A stretch of DNA of 53,879 nucleotides from an uncultured Clostridia bacterium (GTDB lineage Bacteria > Bacillota > Clostridia > Oscillospirales > Ruminococcaceae): the NCBI GenBank assembly GCA_944386445.1, contig CALXBD010000040.1, forward strand, positions 1 to 53,879, written 5' to 3'. A program made the translations under genes and the position numbers. How positions within the stretch are numbered: the first letter of the stretch is position 1; each line of letters begins with the position of its first letter. Positions 1 through 7,633 of the stretch are shown in pieces. The notes below the pieces were generated by a model. It was given only the letters and a program-made list of their open reading frames with translations. It ran no database searches and had not been told where the DNA came from.

Positions 1-75
1 GTTTATGCCTTTTTTATTGGCTGAAATATTGAATTTTCAAGGTTCAACACACCGTATTGGTGTGGGAAGTTTTAG

Positions 76-666
76 TTATTTATTTGAATTAGTTATTCTG
101 CTCTGCCAGTTTTTCACTTCATCCAAAGATAACCTGGCATATCCAACCATGATGCAGTCAACTTTGTCATAATAATCATAGGCCCAGAAACAGAATGGAC
201 CTGAGAAGCTGTTCTTTTGAAAGATACTGGCAAAGTCGGTATGGCTGTTATACCGACGACTGGTGAACCGGTCAAAGGTACAAGAGTCCTTTCCGGAAAG
301 GAAAAGTTTTGATTCAGGAATATAATACCAGATATCGTAAAGCTCTGGGTGAGCAGAAGTATATATCTGCAGCCGACTCTGGATTATTTGCTTTTGTGAA
401 TAGGAAATATCGGATTCTGCGGAAAACAATTCTTCGTCATGCTGCAGCTGAGTCATGATATCGGAACAGACGGTTTCCCATTTGCTGATATCTTTTAGAA
501 TGTATGCCAATTGTTCTGCCTGCCGCACATATGTCTCTTTTTGTGCGTACCGAATGGTATAGAGTGAAAGGACTAGACAAAGAAGCGAAAAGGGTAACAT
601 AAAAATAATGCAGAAGAGACCTAACATGTTTCGAAAGGATTTGGAACCGCACTTTATTACTCGCAT
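76..666 (-). CDS. N-terminal membrane-sensor fragment (YesN/YesM-like), probably truncated
   Basis: A 196-residue protein with a basic N-terminus, one strong membrane segment at about residues 14-38 and a soluble part that would be extracytoplasmic. This is the layout of the sensor half of Firmicute AraC/YesN regulators or YesM histidine kinases, which often sit beside LplB/YtcP-type sugar transporters. Those families are usually several hundred residues long. Here the protein stops before a second membrane segment, and no HTH or kinase domain follows in any frame before the window edge. It is divergent from the ABC permease operon at 935, which fits a former local regulator. No single domain is recognised with certainty, so the family call is inference from layout and context. 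It may be a non-functional remnant. Confidence 0.5.
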   Translation of the reverse strand: MRVIKCGSKSFRNMLGLFCIIFMLPFSLLCLVLSLYTIRYAQKETYVRQAEQLAYILKDISKWETVCSDIMTQLQHDEELFSAESDISYSQKQIIQSRLQIYTSAHPELYDIWYYIPESKLFLSGKDSCTFDRFTSRRYNSHTDFASIFQKNSFSGPFCFWAYDYYDKVDCIMVGYARLSLDEVKNWQSRITNSNK

Positions 667-762
667 AAACTCCCTCCTCGCATCTTCTCAAAATCTCCAA
701 TCAAGCTCCCTAAAATAAGAGTATATTGCATCGTCATCATTTGAACATTTTATGTAAATAAA

Positions 763-791
763 AGTTTACCACAGAACCCAAATATTTTCAA
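763..791 (-). promoter_or_regulatory. Sigma-A-type promoter for the sensor fragment
   Basis: Read on the minus strand: a -35 TTGAAA (786-791), a 17-base spacer and a -10 TAAACT (763-768), about 100 bases upstream of the ATG at 666. It is divergent from the ABC operon promoter. Confidence 0.5.
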
Positions 792-804
792 GGAGAATGC
801 GATA

Positions 805-868
805 TGCACGTTTTTTATAGCTGCATATATCAAAAAAATTGAAAATGTGCAGGCGTAAAAAACGTGCA
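805..868. repeat. 13-bp perfect inverted repeat between divergent promoters
   Basis: The arm TGCACGTTTTTTA at 805-817 is matched exactly by its reverse complement at 856-868, with 38 bases between. The right arm ends two bases before the -35 of the ABC operon promoter (871-876). The position suggests an operator or activator site, or a looped pair of sites, for the divergent region. No terminator T-run follows it. The cognate protein is unknown. Confidence 0.6.
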
Positions 869-870
869 GA

Positions 871-900
871 TTGACGAATTCAGAGAGCGTATGCTTTAAT
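871..900 (+). promoter_or_regulatory. Sigma-A-type promoter for the ABC permease operon
   Basis: A -35 TTGACG (871-876), an 18-base spacer and a -10 TTTAAT (895-900), with the start codon at 935 and its ribosome site at 919-925 just downstream. The right arm of the 13-bp inverted repeat abuts the -35. Confidence 0.55.
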
Positions 901-934
901 GGGTTCAAGATCAGAAACAAGGAGGGGCTCCATT

Positions 935-1903
935 GTGAAAGTACAGGAAACTAGCCGAGCTTATTTGCAGTTCTATAAGAATCCAGCTCGGACGTGGATA
1001 AAAAAGCAGGGCCGCTACATTGGCCGCAATTACCAGTTATATATCCTGTTGACATTAATAATGGCGTATTATTTCATTTTTGCTTACCTGCCAATTTTCG
1101 GATTGCGAATGGCGTTTATGGATTTTAATCCAGTAAGCGGTTTTGCTGGCAGCAAGTGGGTGGGATTTGAGAATTTTCAACGGCTCTTTCAAGGAGCTTA
1201 TTTCTGGCCGGTCTTGCGGAATACAATTTTTATCAGCCTTTACGGACTGCTGGCGGGTTTCCCTTTTCCCATTGTATTTGCCTTGGCGGTCAACCTTCTT
1301 CAGCGGGAGCGGGTGAAGAAAGTCGTACAAACCGTTGCCTTTGCACCACACTTTATTTCTACGGTTGTGATTGTCGGGATGCTGAAGCTGTTTCTCTCTC
1401 CTTCCACAGGTATTGTCAATCTAATGCTGGAAGTGCTGGGGGCTGAACGGATCAACTTTATGGGACAAGCCAATTTATTTCCCAGTGTTTATGTCTGGTC
1501 CGGCATTTGGCAGAATACCGGCTGGAACGCAGTAATCTACATTGCGGCTCTCAGCGGCATTGATCCACAGCTGCATGAAGCAGCTACTATCGACGGTGCC
1601 AGCCGCCTGAAACGGATTTGGCATATCGACTTGCCAGGGATTATGCCAACTATAATTATTCTGACAATCATGAGCTGTGCAAACCTTTTGGGAATCGGTT
1701 TTGAAAAAATCTATCTGATGCAGAACGATTTAAATTTGTCCACTTCGGAGGTCATTTCTACCTATTCCTACAAGATTGCCTTCGATCAGGCAGACTATAG
1801 CTATTCAGCGGCTGTTTCCATGTTCAATTCCGTCGTCACATTTACACTGTTGGTTATAGTCAATGCAATTTCAAAGAAGATATCAGACACGTCGCTTTGG
1901 TAA
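935..1903 (+). CDS. Sugar ABC transporter permease, LplB type
   Basis: A 322-residue inner-membrane permease of the binding-protein-dependent sugar ABC family (LplB/polygalacturonan-rhamnogalacturonan class). It has about six hydrophobic segments, and the conserved cytoplasmic EAA loop is visible as EAATIDGASRLKRIWHIDLP. The GTG at 935 is chosen because AAGGAGG lies at 919-925, nine bases upstream; an in-frame ATG at 899 overlaps the -10 and has no ribosome site. It is followed after 11 bases by the partner permease. These permeases pair with a lipoprotein binding protein and use a shared ATPase encoded elsewhere, but no binding protein is intact here. Substrate is unknown; the family takes up oligosaccharides derived from plant or host glycans. 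Confidence 0.9.
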   Translation: MKVQETSRAYLQFYKNPARTWIKKQGRYIGRNYQLYILLTLIMAYYFIFAYLPIFGLRMAFMDFNPVSGFAGSKWVGFENFQRLFQGAYFWPVLRNTIFISLYGLLAGFPFPIVFALAVNLLQRERVKKVVQTVAFAPHFISTVVIVGMLKLFLSPSTGIVNLMLEVLGAERINFMGQANLFPSVYVWSGIWQNTGWNAVIYIAALSGIDPQLHEAATIDGASRLKRIWHIDLPGIMPTIIILTIMSCANLLGIGFEKIYLMQNDLNLSTSEVISTYSYKIAFDQADYSYSAAVSMFNSVVTFTLLVIVNAISKKISDTSLW

Positions 1904-1914
1904 GGAGGGAGAAA

Positions 1915-2616
1915 ATGGTTCACGTAAACAAGCAACATAAAATAGGAATTCCGGTTTCCGACCGGGTTTTAATGGCAGTGATCTACGTGCTGATCGGTGT
2001 AATATTTTTCATTACGCTTTATCCGGTTTACTTTGTAGTGATTGCATCTATATCCGATCCCAATGCTGTCGCGCTCGGACAAGTGCTTCTTTGGCCCAGT
2101 GGACTGCGCCTGGACTCCTATGAACGAGTGTTTCGGTACACCAGTATATGGAGGGCTTACGGTAATACGGTTCTGTACACTCTGAGCGGGACGGCTCTGC
2201 AGCTTACTTGCACCATGGTAGCAGCCTTTGTCTTTTCTAGAAAGCATTTGAAAGGTTCCCGGGTATGTATGTTGATAATCCTATTTACCATGTACTTTAA
2301 CGGCGGTCTGATCCCCACTTATCTGAACATCCGTAATTTGGGTTTGATGGATTCCATTTGGGCGCTGATTCTTCCTGGGGCGATCAACGTCTATAACCTC
2401 ATCGTTGCCCGCACTTTTATCCAGTCGACTATTCCAGACGCTTTGTCGGAGGCAGCAGAAATAGACGGATGCAGTCCTATCGGGTTCTTTTGGCGGGTAG
2501 TCGTACCGCTGTCAGGCCCCATTATCGGCGTGTTAACTCTTTACATCTGCGTTGCCCTTTGGAATTCCTATATGAGCGCCCTGATCTATGATTGCTGCTT
2601 ACCAGGCCTTTTATGA
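1915..2616 (+). CDS. Sugar ABC transporter permease, YtcP/LplC type, C-terminally truncated
   Basis: The second permease of the pair. The ATG at 1915 has AAGGAGG at 1902-1908. About five membrane segments and the EAA loop (EAAEIDGCSPIGFFWRVVVP) are present. The protein stops at 233 residues, whereas the family is usually about 290-300. Homology ends at the conserved WNSYMSALIY stretch, where a family member would continue through a last cytoplasmic loop and final membrane helix. After it come a few unrelated residues and a stop. The missing 50-60 residues are not found in the other two frames, so this looks like a deletion rather than a frameshift. Transport through this pair is probably lost or impaired. 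Confidence 0.85.
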   Translation: MVHVNKQHKIGIPVSDRVLMAVIYVLIGVIFFITLYPVYFVVIASISDPNAVALGQVLLWPSGLRLDSYERVFRYTSIWRAYGNTVLYTLSGTALQLTCTMVAAFVFSRKHLKGSRVCMLIILFTMYFNGGLIPTYLNIRNLGLMDSIWALILPGAINVYNLIVARTFIQSTIPDALSEAAEIDGCSPIGFFWRVVVPLSGPIIGVLTLYICVALWNSYMSALIYDCCLPGLL

Positions 2617-2696
2617 CCGTGTGTGCAAATGAATTTATGCCAGAGCCAAGCTTTAGCATGGTTATCAGGATTGCATAACGTTTAGGAGGAAATACC

Positions 2697-4856
2697 ATGA
2701 AACGCGAAGAAGCCCTTCAATTGCTGCGAGAGGAACCTGTTTTTTGGTCACGCTTAGGCTTTTGCTATGATCCGCCACGTGCAGGAAAGGATGGGAAACA
2801 GATCATCTTTTCTCGAAACTTTTCCCGCTACCAGAAAACTCACGATGCATTTTCCGCTATCGGAGTCAACCTACATTCTGGAATCATTCACAGCGGATGG
2901 ATAGGGGATAATCAGTATGATTATGAAGCGGCAGATACAACTATCCAAGCTGTGCTGGAAGGCCATCCCGAGCGTTGGTATATTCCCAGAGTGAAATTAA
3001 ACGTACCGGTAGATTGGTGCCGTAACCATCCGGAGGAGGTTTTTGTCTATTATGGCGGTCCGGAAACTCCGGAAGAGATTGCCGCAATGGTGGGAACCCC
3101 GCTTCATGACTGGTTTGGCGGTGACACAGGAAATGGCTATCCGGTCAACGGTGGGTACTATCAGGACGATCGTCCCAACGTCGGGGGCATGATCGGTCTG
3201 CAAAGCTTTTCCTCCCAAAAATGGCTGGAGGATGCGGGAGAAGCCTTGCGCCGCTTTTTGGAGCATATGGAAAAAGGCCCTTATGGAAAGCAAATTCTTG
3301 CCTATCATATTGCTTTTGGCTGTTGTGGAGAGACGACTCTTTGGGAAGCTTGGCGCAAAGGTGGAGAAAACCGCCGTGGGGATTATGGTATCGGGCATCG
3401 TCACCGCTTCTACCGTTGGGCGGTTGCACATTATGGCTCCGAGGCAGCCCTCCGTGCCGCATGGGGGATCCCAGATCTAACGGAGGAAAACTTCCGCCTG
3501 CCGCCGCCCAATGAACGGGAAAGCCAGGGACAGTCCCTAGAGCAAATGTTTCAAGATCAACTTCTGCCAGACTATTACGATTTCCTGTCAGAATGTTCCG
3601 CATCGGCCGTTGAATATTTTGGGCGTATTGTTCATGAGAGTTGCGATAAACCTGCCGGCGCCTTTTACGGATATCTAGTAGTTCCTCAAGCTCCGTATGC
3701 AGGTCATCTTCATTTACAGCAGATTTTGAACTCTCCCCATGTGGATTTTCTTGCCTCTCCTCGTTCCTATAAATATTGTGTTGCCGGCGAGCCCGGTGGA
3801 GAACAGGTCCCATCACAGACTTTCAACCGCAAAAAAATTTGGATGGATGAATTAGATAATTGGACCCATCTAGATATTTTAAAACGGGCGGATGCAGCAA
3901 AAAACATGGCGGAAACTCGGACGGTTCTTTGGCGTGAAGTTGCGAAAAACCTCTCATATGGCCAAAATTTCTGGTGGATGGATCTAGGTGAGGGCTGGTT
4001 TGATGACAGTGCCATTATGAAAGAATTGTCTGATCTTTATCAGTTGACAGCACGGCTTCGGAAAAGGCCACGTAAAAGTACGGCCCAAGTACTGGCGGTT
4101 GTCGATGAAGAGGGAATCCAATACAGTAAAATCAGCTATGGATTGGCTCAAGGCCTTCGGGAACGATTGCTGCGGGAACTGCGCCTTTGCGGTACAATGG
4201 TGGATCAGTACTGCCAGAAAGATCTTCTGGAGATGGACCTTTCTCAATACCGCTTTGTAGTATTTCTGACCCCCTTTGCCCAAACCTATGAGCAATGGCA
4301 GAAAATCCAGGATAAGCTTGCCGCAGGTACAACCGTTTTATGGAACTATGCAGCAGGAATCCGGGGTGGTACGTTTGATGTGGATCGTGTACGGCGGCTT
4401 ACCGGCTTTTCGGTAAAATCCCGAGATGGGGATCCCTGTTCAAAATGTTATAGTGATATTCCCTTGGACTTCCCTGCACTGTCCATTTCCCCTCAGGAAG
4501 GTGCGGAAATCCTGATGCGCGCAGAGTCTGGCGATGCTGTGTTGGCCAGAAGCCAGGACGGAAAACGATATCTTGCTTCAGAACCTGTTCTTCGGGTCCC
4601 AGAATTGCGGGAGATGATGCGACAGGCAGGAGTTCGTATGACCGCTCCCGAATACTGCACGGTTTATGAAGACAGCAGATTTACCGCTGTGTTTTCCAAG
4701 AAGGATATAGATGGAAAAATTACATTCCCCTCAGCCGGAGATTTTCGCGAATTAAGCACAGGACAAAAGATCTTAGGGGCAGAACGGACAAGTTTATCGC
4801 TTGCAGCTAAGGATTTTGTTTTTTTCGAACAGCTAACTGATACAGAAAGACTATAA
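2697..4856 (+). CDS. Glycoside hydrolase, clan GH-A, beta-galactosidase (GH42)-like
   Basis: A 719-residue protein without signal peptide, preceded by AGGAGG. It resembles the uncharacterised 'beta-galactosidase' proteins with a GH42-like TIM barrel followed by a Rossmann-like trimerisation-type domain (about residues 465-650). Candidate catalytic glutamates are Glu212 in the AFGCCGETTLWEAW stretch (acid/base strand) and Glu385 in IWMDELDNW (nucleophile strand). These assignments are by position in the barrel, not proven. It lies 80 bases after the truncated permease and was probably co-transcribed to hydrolyse the imported oligosaccharide in the cytoplasm. The exact CAZy family and substrate cannot be fixed from the sequence alone. 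Confidence 0.7.
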   Translation: MKREEALQLLREEPVFWSRLGFCYDPPRAGKDGKQIIFSRNFSRYQKTHDAFSAIGVNLHSGIIHSGWIGDNQYDYEAADTTIQAVLEGHPERWYIPRVKLNVPVDWCRNHPEEVFVYYGGPETPEEIAAMVGTPLHDWFGGDTGNGYPVNGGYYQDDRPNVGGMIGLQSFSSQKWLEDAGEALRRFLEHMEKGPYGKQILAYHIAFGCCGETTLWEAWRKGGENRRGDYGIGHRHRFYRWAVAHYGSEAALRAAWGIPDLTEENFRLPPPNERESQGQSLEQMFQDQLLPDYYDFLSECSASAVEYFGRIVHESCDKPAGAFYGYLVVPQAPYAGHLHLQQILNSPHVDFLASPRSYKYCVAGEPGGEQVPSQTFNRKKIWMDELDNWTHLDILKRADAAKNMAETRTVLWREVAKNLSYGQNFWWMDLGEGWFDDSAIMKELSDLYQLTARLRKRPRKSTAQVLAVVDEEGIQYSKISYGLAQGLRERLLRELRLCGTMVDQYCQKDLLEMDLSQYRFVVFLTPFAQTYEQWQKIQDKLAAGTTVLWNYAAGIRGGTFDVDRVRRLTGFSVKSRDGDPCSKCYSDIPLDFPALSISPQEGAEILMRAESGDAVLARSQDGKRYLASEPVLRVPELREMMRQAGVRMTAPEYCTVYEDSRFTAVFSKKDIDGKITFPSAGDFRELSTGQKILGAERTSLSLAAKDFVFFEQLTDTERL

Positions 4857-4992
4857 ATTTCTCATAAGGAACCTGACAATTCATATTACCATTTCTTTGA
4901 TCTTATACTGAATGTTTCCCTATCCAGGAAATGTGACCGTGTAGTGTGCTGAGGAACCATCGAATATTCTAAGTGAAAGGAAGAAAATAAGG

Positions 4993-5124
4993 ATGAAATA
5001 TCGAGAACTGGAATCTGAAAGGCTAATATTCAGGAAATTCAGACAGGAGGATTTTCCGATTGTATATGATTGGTTTAGCAACATTGAAAATATGAAATAT
5101 AGATCTAGTGAACCGATTAGTTGA
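4993..5124 (+). pseudogene. GNAT N-acetyltransferase, 5' fragment only
   Basis: A reading frame of 43 codons starts with ATG at 4993 behind a GAAAGGAAG ribosome site and reads MKYRELESERLIFRKF followed by RQEDFPIVYDWFSN. This is the typical N-terminus of RimJ/RimL-like GNAT acetyltransferases. It stops after about a quarter of the normal length, and no downstream GNAT motif follows before the terminator hairpin at 5139. It is a decayed gene, and the start signals are still intact. Confidence 0.7.
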
Positions 5125-5138
5125 AATGTTGTAACTAA

Positions 5139-5190
5139 AGAAAAGCGAGGAAGTTAATCAAAACTTCTCCGCTTTTCTAGTGCTTTTTTG
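5139..5190 (+). terminator. Hairpin terminator between GNAT stub and sigG
   Basis: Arms 5139-5147 (AGAAAAGCG) and 5170-5178 pair perfectly, and pairing continues through 5149-5155 with 5162-5168 around a six-base loop. A run of six T at 5185-5190 follows on the plus strand. It sits between convergent genes, so it may also end sigG transcription, although the T-run on that side is poor. Confidence 0.65.
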
Positions 5191-5208
5191 AAAGAGAAAC
5201 GGAAAATG

Positions 5209-5976
5209 TTAAATCTCCCCTTTAACCTTAGCAAGTGCTCCTTTTTCGAGTCGGGAAACCTGTGCCTGGGAGATGCCGATCTCTTTGGAAACTTCGACTT
5301 GGGTCTTGCCCTTGAAAAAACGGAGAGCAATAATCTTTTTCTCCCGATCGTTGAGCTTGGAGAGCGCTTCCCGCAGGGAGATCTCATCCACCCAGTTTCC
5401 ATCATCGGAGTGGTCAGAAACCTGATCCATGACGTAAATAGTATCTCCGCCGTCGGAGAAAACCGGCTCGTAGAGGGATACCGGATCGACGATGGCTTCC
5501 AACGCCAGCACAATACTTTCCCTGGGAAGCCCGATTTCTTTAGCAATTTCCACGACCGTTGGCTCTTGGCCTAGGGAGGTAGTGAGCCGTTCTCTGGCCT
5601 GCATGGCTCGGTAAGCAATGTCTTTAAGGGAGCGGCTCACTCGGACAGGGGAGAAGTCCCTTAAGTGCCTGCGAATCTCGCCGATCACCATGGGCACCGC
5701 ATAGGTGGAAAATTTTACCCCCTGATCGACATCAAAGTGATCGATAGCCTTCATTAGGCCGATGCACCCCACCTGAAACAGGTCGTCCAGATTCTCTCCC
5801 CGGTTGGTAAATCGCTGAACCACGCTAAGAACCAATCTTAAGTTGCCTTTTATTAACGCCTCACGAGCATTTGAATCCCCTGCGTGCATTTTTCGTAACA
5901 ATTCCATTTTTTCTTTTTCTTTCAGGACCGGCAGTTTGGCAGTATCAATTCCACAAATTTCAACTTTATTCAGCAT
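5209..5976 (-). CDS. sigG: RNA polymerase sporulation sigma factor SigG
   Basis: The late forespore-specific sigma-70-family factor that directs transcription after engulfment. The 255-residue protein opens with the SigG signature KVEICGIDTAKLPVL. It has region 2 (NLRLVLSVVQRF, DDLFQVGCIGLMKAIDHFD, KFSTYAVPMVIGEIRR) and region 3. The region 4 helix-turn-helix is GKTQVEVSKEIGISQAQVSR near the C-terminus. The ATG at 5976 is chosen because it follows a G-rich ribosome site (GGGGGG) and matches the usual SigG start; an in-frame ATG eight codons upstream is less likely. In many relatives sigG sits beside spoIIGA-sigE; here it stands alone, with a GNAT stub after it and a divergent UroD-like gene before it. 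No convincing SigF/SigG promoter was identified by eye in the 280-base upstream gap. Confidence 0.97.
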   Translation of the reverse strand: MLNKVEICGIDTAKLPVLKEKEKMELLRKMHAGDSNAREALIKGNLRLVLSVVQRFTNRGENLDDLFQVGCIGLMKAIDHFDVDQGVKFSTYAVPMVIGEIRRHLRDFSPVRVSRSLKDIAYRAMQARERLTTSLGQEPTVVEIAKEIGLPRESIVLALEAIVDPVSLYEPVFSDGGDTIYVMDQVSDHSDDGNWVDEISLREALSKLNDREKKIIALRFFKGKTQVEVSKEIGISQAQVSRLEKGALAKVKGEI

Positions 5977-6258
5977 AAAAATCCCCCCAGGCCTTTGCAA
6001 TGTTTACGCTTCTTCAGTATGGACGGACTTTTTGCAGATAATCGAATGGTAAAAAGTGTTAGATTACAAATCTTTCTGACGGAGTTGAAAGAATTACATC
6101 TTTTTCTATAAGCAATGTATTTTATAACAAATTCGGATAAGCAGGAAAAAATAAGCAAATCTGTTTTTAAAAAGAAAAAGGATTATAATGGCGGTAAGGA
6201 TAACATGAATTTTTTAGAGGGCGAATCTTAAATTTATGATTTATGCGGAGGGATTAAG

Positions 6259-7416
6259 ATGATGTATAATTATGAACAACATAATGAGGCTGTGAAGCAC
6301 CTTTTCGCGATGGAAAAGGCCGGTACCCCTGAACGCGTTCGTATGAGTATTTCCTGCAATCCCCGAATGATTTTATCCGATCCCAAACTGAATTCTGAAC
6401 AGATCACTTTTGAGCAATATATGAATGACCCTACGCTAATGTTGGAAGTACAGTGTCGGTTTCAGGAGTACAAAGCAAATAATATCTTCTATGACCAAAT
6501 TATGGGTTTTGAGAATTTGTCTGGCATCAGTGTATATGGGGACTTTCAAAATGTATTTGAAGCAAGCTATTTTGGTGGTGAGGTAGCTTATCACGGCATC
6601 AATGAACCTGGGACAAAAGTGCTTTTGTCAGAGGAGACAGCTGTCCATTTTACAGATCGTCCTTTTCCACCGATTACAAGTGGTATGTCAGGCAAAGCAC
6701 TGGAATATTATGAATACTTTCAGAATCAGAAAAAGAACGGTTATTCTTATAAAGGAAAGTCATTAACAGATGTCGGTATGGTAGGACTTGCTACTGACGG
6801 CCCGTTTACCATTGCATGTTGTTTGCTTGGCGCGACAGAAATGTGTGTAGCTCTCTATGAAGACGAAAAATTTGCCGAGGATTTTCTGAGTTATCTTACG
6901 GATGCTACAATCTATCGTATCAAAGAAACCCGAAAGTTTTATGGCCTTCCGGAAAAGAGTCCCTCGTTTTACTTTGCAGACGATAGTATCGCTATGATAT
7001 CAGATGAAGACTATATTCGACTTGTCCTCCCTTTCCATAAAAAGCTGGTTCGGGAATTGAGTACAGGCGAAGAGACAAACGGCATACATCTTTGTGGAAA
7101 TGCAACTCACCATTTTCTGACGATGCGCAATGAACTGAACGCATACAGCTTTGATACCGGATTTCCGGTTGACCATGGAAAAATGGTTCAGCTGCTTGGA
7201 CCGGATGTCGTATTTCAAGGCGGAGTACATGTGAATTTGCTGCTGAACGGAACAAAAGAAGAAATTCAAGCCGAAACGAAACGAATACTGGAGGAAGTTA
7301 AACCATATACACGCAACTTTATTATAAAAGAGGCAAATAATCTTTCTCCGGGTACTCCGCCGGAAAATCTGCTGGCTATGTATGAAGCAGTTCAAGAATT
7401 CGGTTTGTATCAGTAA
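6259..7416 (+). CDS. Uroporphyrinogen decarboxylase-family protein (MtaA/UroD-like)
   Basis: A 385-residue cytoplasmic TIM-barrel protein of the URO-D superfamily. In Clostridia this group mostly contains methyl- or corrinoid-handling enzymes rather than true haem-pathway decarboxylases. Family features are the ADDSIAMISDEDYIRLVLPFHKKLV block and the GIHLCGNATHH motif. The latter resembles the H-x-C zinc ligands of MtaA/MtbA methyltransferases, but the distal Cys of that motif is not seen in the remaining 110 residues, so zinc binding and methyltransfer are uncertain. The ribosome site GGAGGG lies just before tandem ATG codons at 6259 and 6262. It is monocistronic, ending at a strong terminator, and no corrinoid protein or MtaB-like partner lies nearby. 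Substrate is unknown. Confidence 0.8.
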   Translation: MMYNYEQHNEAVKHLFAMEKAGTPERVRMSISCNPRMILSDPKLNSEQITFEQYMNDPTLMLEVQCRFQEYKANNIFYDQIMGFENLSGISVYGDFQNVFEASYFGGEVAYHGINEPGTKVLLSEETAVHFTDRPFPPITSGMSGKALEYYEYFQNQKKNGYSYKGKSLTDVGMVGLATDGPFTIACCLLGATEMCVALYEDEKFAEDFLSYLTDATIYRIKETRKFYGLPEKSPSFYFADDSIAMISDEDYIRLVLPFHKKLVRELSTGEETNGIHLCGNATHHFLTMRNELNAYSFDTGFPVDHGKMVQLLGPDVVFQGGVHVNLLLNGTKEEIQAETKRILEEVKPYTRNFIIKEANNLSPGTPPENLLAMYEAVQEFGLYQ

Positions 7417-7454
7417 TTCATATGAAAATTTCTGTTATTCTCGGTGTCTCTTTT

Positions 7455-7500
7455 AAAGGTGTGGTTTTGGGCATCAATGCCCGGAGCCACACCTTTTTCT
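7455..7500 (+). terminator. Rho-independent terminator after the UroD-like gene
   Basis: Arms AAAGGTGTGG (7455-7464) and CCACACCTTT (7487-7496) pair perfectly. An inner GGGCA/TGCCC stem lies at 7469-7473 and 7478-7482, and T-rich sequence follows. Confidence 0.85.
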
Positions 7501-7580
7501 TTAAGCAGTATGTTTTATATATGGCAGAGTGGTCACTGCCGAAAATATGAAAAAATACTAGTGGGAAATGAATTTTTCTA

Positions 7581-7609
7581 TTGCAGAGAGTGAGAAATTT
7601 CGTTATACT
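7581..7609 (+). promoter_or_regulatory. Sigma-A-type promoter for the GH35 gene
   Basis: TTGCAG (7581-7586), a 17-base spacer and TATACT (7604-7609), 25 bases before the start codon. A small imperfect inverted repeat (GGCAG at 7523-7527 with CTGCC at 7536-7540) lies about 40 bases upstream of the -35 and could be a regulator site. Confidence 0.6.
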
Positions 7610-7633
7610 GAATTTTGAAAGGGGAGAGAGTGC

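Noticed and set aside
48-64. CACACC/GGTGTG hairpin near the left edge as a terminator
   Set aside because: Six-base stem with no proper T-run on either strand; too little sequence to the left to judge which gene it would end.
899-934. Upstream ATG at 899 as the start of the LplB-type permease
   Set aside because: It overlaps the -10 element and lacks a ribosome site, whereas GTG 935 has AAGGAGG at ideal spacing.
5188-5574. Plus-strand reading frame of about 128 codons opposite sigG
   Set aside because: It is the antisense shadow of the conserved SigG gene and has no ribosome site or family likeness.
7523-7540. GGCAG/CTGCC inverted repeat as a confident operator of the GH35 gene
   Set aside because: The stem is only five bases and could occur by chance; mentioned only with the promoter.
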